Origin: Nocardioides ganghwensis
Lineage (GTDB): Bacteria > Actinomycetota > Actinomycetes > Propionibacteriales > Nocardioidaceae
DNA: 64,000 bases
Direction: 5' to 3'
Assembly: GCF_014779655.1 (NCBI RefSeq)
Contig: NZ_JACXYX010000001.1
Location: forward strand, 62,001-126,000
Both the position numbers and the translations under genes were made by a program. This document shows positions 33,058 to 40,958 of the stretch, piece after piece; the first letter of the stretch is position 1; every line of letters starts with the position of its first letter. Under the pieces are notes generated by a model that worked only from the letters and a program-made list of their open reading frames with translations, ran no database searches and was not told the DNA's origin.

Positions 33058-34233
33058 ATGGGCGACGAGCTGGAGCGTCGGTGGGACGACGCGGTCGAGA
33101 CGGCGTGGCGGGAGTTCCGGCAGCGGCTGGCCGACCGCCTCGCGGAGCTGGGGTCGGGCGGTCTCCTCATCGTGGACACCGGGCCCGAGGACGAGACCGC
33201 GCCGTGGTGCCAGGTGCTGGTCGCGGACGGCGTCATCCTCGTCGAGGCGTTCCGCGGGGGAGCGACGGACGCGTCGGTGGAGCTGACCTCGCGCCACGTC
33301 GACGAGGCCGCGGTGTTGGTCGTCGACACCCTCCGCGAGCGCTACGGCGTGCTGCACCCCGTCTACCTCGACGCCGACGGCCTGGAGCCGGAGGGAGCCG
33401 TACGCCCGCTGCCGCCGCGGCCGCCGCGACCGGACGGGCACGACCTCGACGAGGTGGTCCAGCCGTCGTCGGTCGAGGAGGTGCGCGGCGTCATCGACCT
33501 CGCGGTCGCCGACGTCTACGACGAGGCGCCGGAGTGGGACGACGACGGCGACCTGCCGCTGCCCGCCGACAGCCGCCTCGTGTGGGTGACGGTCCACAAG
33601 GACGCCCCGCGCGTGCTGCTCTCGTGCCTCCTGGTCGACGACGTGGCCGACGAGCGGGTCGCGCTGGCGGAGGTCAACCGGCTCAACCGCTCCGAGCCCG
33701 GCCTGACGTTCTCCCTGACCGAGCAGCGGATCAGCGTCACGCGCGAGGTCGGCCTCGCCGTGGCCGTGCCGCAGGCCGTGCGCGGCGAGATCATGCGGCT
33801 GCTGTCGCAGGTCGACGGGTGGGCGCGCGACCTCGGCGAGCGCGTGCGCACCGCGCCGGAGCCGGTGGCCGAGCGGGCGGGCAGCCGCTTCGAGACGGCG
33901 TACGCCGTGATGGCCGAGCTCGAGCGGGAGGAGCGCGGGTCGGTCGGGCCGGCCACGATGGTGCGGATCTACGGCAACGACACAGGGCTGCTGCTCAAGG
34001 CGCTCCGCATCACGGAGAAGCGGCGCCGGGAGGCGCGCGGCAAGGTCCGTGAGGCACGCCAGCTGCAGCAGCGCAGCAAGGAGAAGGTCCTCCTGGCGCG
34101 GCACGACTACCTCCGCGACCTCGCCGCGCGGATGCGCGCCGGGCTGCGGCTGATGGTCGACGCGCCGGTGCGCAAGGTGCAGGTCGACCAGCTCGCACTG
34201 TTCGACGAGGACGAGGCGGGGACCAACCGGTGA
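33058..34233 (+). CDS. YbjN/TY-chaperone-like hypothetical protein
   Basis: A 391-aa soluble protein in three parts: an N-terminal helical and beta segment (DAVETAWREFRQRLADRLAELG through VLVADGVILVEAF), an acidic proline-rich link (PLPPRPPRPDGHDLDEVVQP), and a YbjN-like domain (WVTVHKDAPRVLLSCLLVDDVADERVALAEVNRLNRSEPGLTFSLTEQRISVTREV). It ends in a charged helical tail (TEKRRREARGKVREARQLQQRSKEK). YbjN-type domains are thought to act as peptide-binding chaperones. A leaderless GTG at 33019 is an alternative start. It lies 46 bases before the NERD-helicase gene on the same strand. Confidence 0.6.
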   Translation: MGDELERRWDDAVETAWREFRQRLADRLAELGSGGLLIVDTGPEDETAPWCQVLVADGVILVEAFRGGATDASVELTSRHVDEAAVLVVDTLRERYGVLHPVYLDADGLEPEGAVRPLPPRPPRPDGHDLDEVVQPSSVEEVRGVIDLAVADVYDEAPEWDDDGDLPLPADSRLVWVTVHKDAPRVLLSCLLVDDVADERVALAEVNRLNRSEPGLTFSLTEQRISVTREVGLAVAVPQAVRGEIMRLLSQVDGWARDLGERVRTAPEPVAERAGSRFETAYAVMAELEREERGSVGPATMVRIYGNDTGLLLKALRITEKRRREARGKVREARQLQQRSKEKVLLARHDYLRDLAARMRAGLRLMVDAPVRKVQVDQLALFDEDEAGTNR

Positions 34234-34279
34234 CGTCGTTCGGCGGACGCGCGGTGGTGCTCGGTGATGGGGTGGTCGC

Positions 34280-35929
34280 ATGCCGCGCCTGATCCCGGAG
34301 AGCCCGACCTTCGCCACCACGTCCGAGCAGGCCGTGTGGGAGCGGCTGCGCGCCGGTCTCGGCACCGACGACGTGCTCATCGCCAACCTCCGGCTGACCG
34401 ACGAGCGCAAGGACCACGAGATCGACCTCGTCGTCCTCATGCCCGACGTCGGCATCGTGGCGCTGGAGGTCAAGGGCGGCAGCGTCTGGTGGGACGACGG
34501 CTGGCGGATCATGCGCCGCGGCCACGAGGCCACCATCCACCCCGTCGACCAGGCGCGCGACGGCAAGTACGCCCTCCGCGAGTACGTCGAGCGCGACGAG
34601 CGGTGGGGCAGCCGCACCCGCGTCGCGTGGTCGCACGCCGTCGTCACGCCCTACTCCGAGTTCGGGTCGGACTTCGCGCTGCCCGACCTGCCGCGCTGGG
34701 CGCTCCACGACAAGGGCGACCAGGACCACCTGGTCGGCCGGCTCCGCCAGAACGCCCAGCGGATGACGCACGGCCAGCGGGTCGCGACCGTCGACGACGT
34801 CGACGAGATCGCCGAGATCCTCACCGGCCGGCTGCCCACCACCTACGACGTCCGGGCGGAGGCCGACCAGCGTGCGGAGGTCGCCGACCGGCTGACGCTC
34901 GAGCAGGCCACGATCCTGCGGGTCACCCGGCTGCTCAACCGGGTCGAGGTGCGCGGCGGTGCCGGCAGCGGCAAGACCGTCCTCGCGCTCCAGCAGGCCA
35001 AGGAGCTCACCCGCGGCCTGCAGGACCGCAAGCCGCAGCGGGTGGCGCTGCTCTGCTACTCCATCGGCCTGGCCGAGCACCTCAAGCGAGAGGTCGCTTC
35101 CTGGCCGCGCAACCACCGGCCGGCGTTCGTCGGCACCTTCCACGCCTTCGGCAAGCAGTGGGGAGCGCCCGACGGCGACCGCACGGACAGCGACTTCTGG
35201 GAGGAGCGCCTGCCGGCAGAGATGGCGGAGCTGGCGACCGCCCTGCCCGACGGCCACAAGTACGACGCGGTGATCGTCGACGAGGCCCAGGACTTCGCCG
35301 ACTCGTGGTGGACGCCCGTGCTCCGCGCACTGCGAGACGAGGAGGAGGGCGGGCTCTACGTCTACTCCGACGAGAACCAGCGGATCTTCGCGCGCTTCGG
35401 CCGCCCACCGGTCGCGTTGGTGCCGCTCGTGCTCGACCACAACCTTCGCAACACCCGCCAGATCCACGAGTCCTTCGGTCCGCTGGCGCCGAGCCGGATG
35501 TACTCCCGCGGCGGCGACGGCCCCGCCGTACGCTTCCTCGACGCGGCCGGCGAGGACCCGCTCGACGTCGCCGACGACGAGGTGGACCGCCTCCTCGACG
35601 GCGGCTGGGACCCGCAGCACGTCGCGCTCCTCACCACCGGGCACCGCCACCCGATCCAGGTCGAGCGCACCGACTTCCACGACCAGGACGGCTACTGGCG
35701 CACCTACTGGGACGACGACGTCTTCTACGGCCACGTGCTGGGGTGCAAGGGTCTCGAGCGCCGGGCGGTCGTGCTCTGCCTCAACGAGGACGGCTCCCGT
35801 GACCGCGCCCGCGAGCGGCTCTACGTCGGGATGTCCCGCGCCACCGACGAGCTCGTCGTCGTGGGCGACCCGCTGACCGTACGCCGGGTGGCGGGCGACG
35901 ACGTGGCGCGGAGGCTCGGGATCTGCTGA
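34280..35929 (+). CDS. NERD-nuclease / UvrD-like helicase
   Basis: A 549-aa fusion. Residues about 10-130 are a NERD nuclease-related domain with the catalytic pattern EIDLVVLMPDVGIVALEVKGG (D, then E-x-K). Residues about 205-549 are a UvrD/Rep-like SF1 helicase: RGGAGSGKT (Walker A), VIVDEAQDF (motif II), DHNLRNTRQI, and RERLYVGMSRATDELVVVG (motif VI). Such proteins occur near restriction and phage-defence genes and in DNA repair. It follows the YbjN-like gene by 46 bases and is probably co-transcribed. The helicase part is short and lacks the full insertion domains of UvrD. Confidence 0.85.
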   Translation: MPRLIPESPTFATTSEQAVWERLRAGLGTDDVLIANLRLTDERKDHEIDLVVLMPDVGIVALEVKGGSVWWDDGWRIMRRGHEATIHPVDQARDGKYALREYVERDERWGSRTRVAWSHAVVTPYSEFGSDFALPDLPRWALHDKGDQDHLVGRLRQNAQRMTHGQRVATVDDVDEIAEILTGRLPTTYDVRAEADQRAEVADRLTLEQATILRVTRLLNRVEVRGGAGSGKTVLALQQAKELTRGLQDRKPQRVALLCYSIGLAEHLKREVASWPRNHRPAFVGTFHAFGKQWGAPDGDRTDSDFWEERLPAEMAELATALPDGHKYDAVIVDEAQDFADSWWTPVLRALRDEEEGGLYVYSDENQRIFARFGRPPVALVPLVLDHNLRNTRQIHESFGPLAPSRMYSRGGDGPAVRFLDAAGEDPLDVADDEVDRLLDGGWDPQHVALLTTGHRHPIQVERTDFHDQDGYWRTYWDDDVFYGHVLGCKGLERRAVVLCLNEDGSRDRARERLYVGMSRATDELVVVGDPLTVRRVAGDDVARRLGIC

Positions 35930-36007
35930 GGCCGCGTGCCCAAAATCGGGGCAGCCGGCGGCGCGCCGACGGCCCTATCCTCGACGGAGTCGACGCGAGG
36001 AAGTGGG

Positions 36008-37885
36008 GTGGACGGACAGCCGCACCTTCACCTGCACGTGCTCGGCGAGCTCACGGCCACGCGGGACGGGGAGGCCGTGGACCTCGGCGGGCGCCGTCAG
36101 CGCGCCGTGCTCGCGGGCCTGGCGATGCAGCGTGACCAGATCGTGCCGGCCGACCGCCTCGTCGACTGTGTCTGGGGCGACCACCCGCCTGCCAACGCGA
36201 ACGGTGCGCTCCAGGCGTACGTGAGCCACCTGCGCCGTCGGCTCGAGCCCGACGCGACGGCGCGGCAGCGCGAGGGTGTCATCGCCCGCGCCGGCCCCGG
36301 CTACGTGCTGCGGCTCCCGCCCGACGCCGTGGACGCATGGGCCTTCGAGTCGGCGGTCGAGGCGGCAGCGGGCCAGGCGCCGGGTGAGGCAGTGTGCACG
36401 CTGGACACCGCACTGCGGACGTGGCGCGGACCCGCGTACGCCGACTACGCGGGGGAGGCGTGGGCCGAGGCGGAGATCGCCCGGCTCGCCGAGCTGCGCG
36501 GGGTCGCCCGCGAGCGGCTCCTCGGGACGCGGCTCGAGCTCGGCGAGGCCCAGCTCGTCATCGGCGAGCTCGAGGCCCTGGTCGCGGAGGACCCGCTCCG
36601 GGAGGAACGCTGGCGACTCCTGACCCTCGCGCTCTACCGGGCGCACCGCCAGGCTGCGGCGCTCGCGGCGCTGCGCCGAGCCCGCCAGGTGCTCGCCGAC
36701 GAGCTCGGGGTAGACCCCGGCCCGGCCCTCCGCTCGCTCGAGGCGGAGGTCCTCGCGCAGTCGCCCGACCTCGACGCACCGACCCCGCCGTCGGTCGACC
36801 GGGCAGTCGAGCTCGTGCCACGACCCCGCACGCCCGACGGGCTCGTGGACCGGGACCGCGAGATGGCGATCCTGCGCGAGAAGCTGGACGAGCTCGAGCA
36901 GGGGGTGCCCGGCTGCCTCCTGGTGGAGGGGCCTGCGGGCATCGGCAAGACGCGCCTGCTCGACGAGCTGCGCCGGCTCGCGGTCGCTGCCGGCACGTGG
37001 GTGCGGTCGGCGCGCAGCAGCGCACTGGAGCAGGACTTCGAGTGGGGAGTGGTCCGGCAGCTGTTCGGCGCCGGCGCGGACGAGGCGTTGGCTCGCGACG
37101 AGCGCTACGCGGTGCTCCGCGGGCTGTGCGAGGTGACGACGCACCTCGCCGAGGAGGCCCCGTTCGTGCTCTGTGTCGACGACATCCAGCGGTGCGACGA
37201 CGCGTCGCTGCAGTTCCTCACCTACCTCGTCCGGCGCCTCGAGGGTCTTCCCGTGCTCGTGGTCCTGGCCATGCGCACCGGCGAGCCAAACCGGGCCGAC
37301 GACCTCGCCGAGCTGGTCGCCGACGAATCGGTGATCCTCGTACGCCCCGCGCCGCTCACCGAGCAGGGCACGGCGGACATGGTGACCGAGCGGCTCGGTC
37401 GCGGCGCGGATGCCTTCGTCGCAGCCTGCCACCGGATGACCTCGGGCAACCCGCTCCTGCTGCGCCAGCTGCTGCGTGCCCTCGCCGACGAAGGCGTGCC
37501 GCCCGACGTGGCCCACATCGACACGGTCCGGGCCGTGGGCTCGCGGGCGATCGCCTCGCTGGTGACGCTGCGGCTGCGCCGGATGCCACCGACCGTGACG
37601 ACGGTCGCGCGCGCCGTCGCGATGCTCGGGCCGACGGCCGACCTGGTGAGCGTCGCCGACCTCGCGCAGCTCTCGGAGGAGGACGTGGCGTCGGCGCTCG
37701 ACCTCCTGGCCCGCAGCGAGATCCTGCTCGACGGCCACCCGCTCGACTTCGTGAACCCGCTGGTGCGCGACGCGATCCATGCCGACGTTCCCGCGGGGGA
37801 GCGCGCCCTGCTCGTCGAGCGGCTGGGCCGGCGGCTCAAGTCGTCCTCAAGTCACCCCAGCCAGGCTGGGGTGCCCACCCAGTGA
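36008..37885 (+). CDS. SARP (BTAD) regulator with AAA ATPase domain
   Basis: A 625-aa activator. Residues about 5-100 are an OmpR-like winged helix (LHLHVLGELTATRDGEAVDL, then AYVSHLRRRLEPD and ARAGPGYVLRL). Residues about 105-255 are the BTAD domain (WRGPAYADYAGEAWAEAEIARLAELR through DELGVDPGPALRSLEAEVL). An AAA ATPase follows (LVEGPAGIGKTRLL; FVLCVDDIQRCDD). Related proteins go on for several hundred more residues; this one stops early, and its last 16 residues (KSSSSHPSQAGVPTQ) are encoded by the next gene's promoter repeats. GTG 36008 has AGGAAG upstream. It very likely activates the two oxidase genes that follow. Confidence 0.85.
   Translation: MDGQPHLHLHVLGELTATRDGEAVDLGGRRQRAVLAGLAMQRDQIVPADRLVDCVWGDHPPANANGALQAYVSHLRRRLEPDATARQREGVIARAGPGYVLRLPPDAVDAWAFESAVEAAAGQAPGEAVCTLDTALRTWRGPAYADYAGEAWAEAEIARLAELRGVARERLLGTRLELGEAQLVIGELEALVAEDPLREERWRLLTLALYRAHRQAAALAALRRARQVLADELGVDPGPALRSLEAEVLAQSPDLDAPTPPSVDRAVELVPRPRTPDGLVDRDREMAILREKLDELEQGVPGCLLVEGPAGIGKTRLLDELRRLAVAAGTWVRSARSSALEQDFEWGVVRQLFGAGADEALARDERYAVLRGLCEVTTHLAEEAPFVLCVDDIQRCDDASLQFLTYLVRRLEGLPVLVVLAMRTGEPNRADDLAELVADESVILVRPAPLTEQGTADMVTERLGRGADAFVAACHRMTSGNPLLLRQLLRALADEGVPPDVAHIDTVRAVGSRAIASLVTLRLRRMPPTVTTVARAVAMLGPTADLVSVADLAQLSEEDVASALDLLARSEILLDGHPLDFVNPLVRDAIHADVPAGERALLVERLGRRLKSSSSHPSQAGVPTQ
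37835..37853 (+). promoter_or_regulatory. SARP-type direct repeats before the first oxidase
   Basis: CTCAAGTC at 37835-37842 and again at 37846-37853, exactly 11 bp apart. SARP activators bind direct repeats on one face of the helix at 11- or 22-bp spacing next to the -10. The repeats lie inside the last codons of the regulator gene. Confidence 0.7.
37853..37873 (+). other. Perfect hairpin next to the SARP repeats
   Basis: CACCCCAGC (37853-37861) pairs with GCTGGGGTG (37865-37873), 9 bp with a 3-base loop, immediately after the second repeat and before the oxidase start. It overlaps the expected -10 region. It could be a short terminator for the regulator transcript or a second protein-binding site. 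Confidence 0.45.
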
Positions 37886-37895
37886 GGCGGTGACA

Positions 37896-39290
37896 GTGCC
37901 CGAGTCCATGCCACTCCCGAGGCCCCTTCCCGCCGTCGACGCCGCCGCGCTGCGCGGGCTGGCCGGCGGTGCCGTGCACCTCCCAGGGGACCCCCTCTAC
38001 GACGAGGCGCGGATGCCGTGGAACCTCCAGGTCGACGAGCACCCGGCGGCGGTCGCCTATCCGGCCGATCCGCACGAGGTGTCCCGGACCGTACGGGCCG
38101 CTGCGGAGGCCGGCCTCAGGGTCGCACCGCAGGGCACCGGTCACGGTGCCCCGCCGCTGGCAGGGCGGCTCGGCGACGCCGTCCTCCTGCGCACCTCGGC
38201 GATGACCGGGCTGCGCGTCGACGTCGCCGGCCGTACGGCGCGCGCGGACGCCGGCGTGCTCTGGGGTGATGTCGTCACCCGGGCCGGTCGGGTCGGGCTG
38301 GCCGGGATGCACATGTCCAGCCCGGGAGTGGGCGTGGTCGGGTCGTCGCTCGGCGGCGGGGTGAGCTGGTACGCCCGCCGGCACGGCCTGCAGTGCAGCG
38401 CGATCACGGCCGTCGAGCTGGTGCTCGCCGACGGGACCTTCGTGCGCGCCACCGAGGACCACGACACCGACCTGCTGTGGGCGGCGCGCGGCGGCAGTGG
38501 CGGCTTCGGGGTGGTCACGTCCCTGGAGTTCGACCTGCTGCCGATCCGGACGGCGTACGCCGGGATGCTCGCGTGGGACTGGCAGCACGCCCGCCGGGTG
38601 CTCACCGCGTGGGGCGGGTGGACGGCGGACGCCCCCGACGAGGTGACGAGCGTGGCCCGGATCTTCCAGGTGCCCGACGTCGGGTGGCTGCCGGCCCGGC
38701 TGCGCGACCGGAAGATGGTCATGATCGACGCCGTCGCGCTCGGCGACGCGGAGACAGGCGCTCGCACCGTCGCCCCGTTGCGTGCCCTGCGGCCCGAGGT
38801 CGACACGTTCGCGCAGGTGCCGGCCAGCGACGTCGCCCACCTCCAGATCGACCCGCAGGAGCCGACCGCGGTCTACGCCAACAGCGTCCTGGTCCACGGC
38901 CTGCCCGCGGACGCGGTGGAGGCGCTGGTCGCGTCGGCCGGGCCCGGCTCCGGCAGCAACCTGCTCTTCGTCGAGCTGCGTCAGCTCGGCGGCGCGCTCG
39001 CGCGGCCAGCACCTCGCGCCGGCGCGATGGACCAGCTCGACGGGTCCTTCCTGGTGCTCGGTGTGGGGCTCGACGTCGGCACCGGCTGGAGTGCCGTCCG
39101 CGAGGACGCCAGGAGGGTCCTGGACTCGCTCGCCCCGTGGGCATCACGGGCGTCGTACCTCTCGATGGCCTACGAGGCCGCGGCCCGGCGCGGCTGGTCG
39201 CCGGCGGCGTACGACCGACTCCAACGGATCCGTCGCGCAGCCGACCCGCACGGACTGTTTGTCGCACCGCAGAGCGGCGCTGGCGACTGA
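37896..39290 (+). CDS. FAD-linked oxidase (PCMH/BBE type), first copy
   Basis: A 464-aa flavoenzyme of the berberine-bridge/6-hydroxynicotine-oxidase superfamily. The FAD-binding PCMH domain spans about 30-210 (PWNLQVDEHPAAVAYPADPHEV, APQGTGHGAPPLAG where the His can hold FAD covalently, SSPGVGVVGSSLGGGVSWYARRHGLQCSAI). The BBE-like C-terminus ends YDRLQRIRRAADPHGLFVA. Enzymes of this group oxidise alcohols or amines or close rings in specialised metabolism. GTG 37896 has GAGGCGG upstream; GTG 37890 and ATG 37908 are alternatives. A paralogue follows. Confidence 0.85.
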   Translation: MPESMPLPRPLPAVDAAALRGLAGGAVHLPGDPLYDEARMPWNLQVDEHPAAVAYPADPHEVSRTVRAAAEAGLRVAPQGTGHGAPPLAGRLGDAVLLRTSAMTGLRVDVAGRTARADAGVLWGDVVTRAGRVGLAGMHMSSPGVGVVGSSLGGGVSWYARRHGLQCSAITAVELVLADGTFVRATEDHDTDLLWAARGGSGGFGVVTSLEFDLLPIRTAYAGMLAWDWQHARRVLTAWGGWTADAPDEVTSVARIFQVPDVGWLPARLRDRKMVMIDAVALGDAETGARTVAPLRALRPEVDTFAQVPASDVAHLQIDPQEPTAVYANSVLVHGLPADAVEALVASAGPGSGSNLLFVELRQLGGALARPAPRAGAMDQLDGSFLVLGVGLDVGTGWSAVREDARRVLDSLAPWASRASYLSMAYEAAARRGWSPAAYDRLQRIRRAADPHGLFVAPQSGAGD

Positions 39291-39303
39291 TTCCGCGGCG
39301 GGT

Positions 39304-39333
39304 CTCAAGTCGGGCGCAAGTCCGTCTCAACCG
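39304..39333 (+). promoter_or_regulatory. Triple SARP-type direct repeat before the second oxidase
   Basis: CTCAAGTC (39304), CGCAAGTC (39315) and CTCAACCG (39326) are spaced exactly 11 bp apart and match the pair at 37835-37853. The -10 would fall near 39341-39346, leaving a short leader with GGAGGAAG before the ATG at 39381. Confidence 0.75.
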
Positions 39334-39380
39334 TGGGGGTGCACCTTCGTCGGGTCAACGACGACACCAACGGAGGAAGC

Positions 39381-40748
39381 ATGACCATCGCACAGACCAG
39401 CCCCGCAGCCGTACCGTTCGCGGAGCTGGAGGCACTCACCATCGGGACCGTCGCGGTGCCAGGTGACAAGGCGTACGACGCACTCGTCTCGCCGTGGAAC
39501 CTGGCCGTCCCGGTCCGACCCGTGGCCGTCCTCGCGGCCTTCGACGCCCAGGACGTCGTGGAGGCCGTGCAGTTCGCGGCCCGGCACGGCATCCGCGTCA
39601 CCCCGCAGGCCACCGGCCACGGCCCCATGGCCGCCCTCACCACCGAGCTGCTGGTCACCACCAAGGAGCTCGACGAGGTCACGCTCCACCCCGAGGAGGG
39701 ATGGGCGCGCGTCGGTGCCGGCGTGAAGTGGCTGGAGGTCGTCGAGGCCGCTGCGCCCCACGGCCTGGCGCCGCTGTCGGGATCGATCACCGACGTCGGC
39801 ATCGTCGGCTACACCACCGGCGGCGGACTGGGCCCGATGGCCCGCACCTACGGGCTCGCCATCGACCGGGTCCGCGCCATCGAGGTCGTCACCGGCGACG
39901 GCGTGCTGCGGCGGGTGACTCCGACCGACCACCCCGAGCTCTTCTTCGCCCTGCGGGGCGGCAAGGGGATGCTCGGGATCATCACCGCGATCGAGTTCGA
40001 CCTCGTCCACCAGCCGCGGTTCTACGGCGGCTCGCTGTGGTTCGACGGCGCGGACGCTCCCGCGGTCATCGACGCCTGGCGTACGTGGTCGGCCGAGCTG
40101 CCCGAGGAGGGCACCACGTCGTTCGCGTTGTTCCAGCTGCCGGAGATGGACGGCGTGCCCCCGATGCTCGCCGGTCGGCTGACCCTGTCGGTGCGCTACG
40201 TGTGGACCGGCTCGGCCGAGGAGGGCGAGCGCTGGTTCGCGGCGATGCGGGCGGCCGCGCCCGTCATCCTCGACGACGTGGCCGACAAGCCCTACACCGC
40301 GATCGACTCGGTCCACACCGACCCGCTCGACCCGACCCCGGCGTACGAGGCCGGCGACGTGCTGGCCGACTTCCCGCGGGAGGCGGCCGACGCGCTGCTC
40401 GCGCTGACCGGTCCGGGTGTCGCGTCGCCCCAGATCCTGGTGGAGGTGCGCCAGCTCGGCGGCGCGTTCGCCCGCCAGGGCGAGCACCCGAGCGCGTTCG
40501 CGTCGCGCGACGCGGCGTACTCGCTGCTCGTCGTCGGCATCTCGGAGGTCCCGGGCGTGGAGGACCACGCCGCGGCGATCCTCGACGCGATGGAGCCCTG
40601 GGCGGGCGGGCACCGGCTGCCGAACTTCACGTTCACGCCCGAGGAGTACGTCGACGCCTACGACGAGGTCACGCTCGCGCGACTGCGGCGGGCCCGCCGG
40701 ACGTACGACCCCGCAGGCGTCCTGGCGATCGGAGGCGTGCTCGCCTGA
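39381..40748 (+). CDS. FAD-linked oxidase (PCMH/BBE type), second copy
   Basis: A 455-aa paralogue of the preceding enzyme: VSPWNLAVPVRPVAVLAAFDAQDVVEAV, TPQATGHGPMAAL (covalent-FAD His), SGSITDVGIVGYTTGGGLGPMARTYGLAIDRV, and a BBE-like end (LARLRRARRTYDPAGVLAIGG). The ATG at 39381 follows a strong GGAGGAAG; an earlier in-frame ATG at 39333 overlaps the SARP repeats and is rejected. It has its own SARP-type promoter and a strong terminator. Substrate unknown; the pair may act in sequence or on related compounds. Confidence 0.88.
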   Translation: MTIAQTSPAAVPFAELEALTIGTVAVPGDKAYDALVSPWNLAVPVRPVAVLAAFDAQDVVEAVQFAARHGIRVTPQATGHGPMAALTTELLVTTKELDEVTLHPEEGWARVGAGVKWLEVVEAAAPHGLAPLSGSITDVGIVGYTTGGGLGPMARTYGLAIDRVRAIEVVTGDGVLRRVTPTDHPELFFALRGGKGMLGIITAIEFDLVHQPRFYGGSLWFDGADAPAVIDAWRTWSAELPEEGTTSFALFQLPEMDGVPPMLAGRLTLSVRYVWTGSAEEGERWFAAMRAAAPVILDDVADKPYTAIDSVHTDPLDPTPAYEAGDVLADFPREAADALLALTGPGVASPQILVEVRQLGGAFARQGEHPSAFASRDAAYSLLVVGISEVPGVEDHAAAILDAMEPWAGGHRLPNFTFTPEEYVDAYDEVTLARLRRARRTYDPAGVLAIGGVLA

Positions 40749-40751
40749 ACC

Positions 40752-40793
40752 AACGGCTCGTGGCCCCTCGGGTTGGTGGGGCCACGAGCCGTT
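40752..40793 (+). terminator. Strong terminator after the second oxidase
   Basis: A perfect 16-bp stem (40752-40767 with 40778-40793) with a 10-base loop, starting 4 bases after the stop codon and ending in TTT. Confidence 0.92.
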
Positions 40794-40946
40794 TCGCGTG
40801 CCCGCGTGGTCGTCCGGCTCGACCACGTAGGCGTCATGGTCGCGGCGTCAGGGTCCGCTCACCCGCGGGGGTGCCGCACATCCAAGGGACAGTCAACCTT
40901 GGGGCCAGTTCTGGTAAAGACGGACAGGCGTACGACCTGCGCGACC

Positions 40947-40952
40947 TACAGT
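40947..40952 (+). promoter_or_regulatory. -10 element of the histidine kinase gene
   Basis: TACAGT followed by 6 bases (GCGCGC) and the ATG at 40959; no ribosome site. This points to a leaderless transcript. Confidence 0.55.
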
Positions 40953-40958
40953 GCGCGC

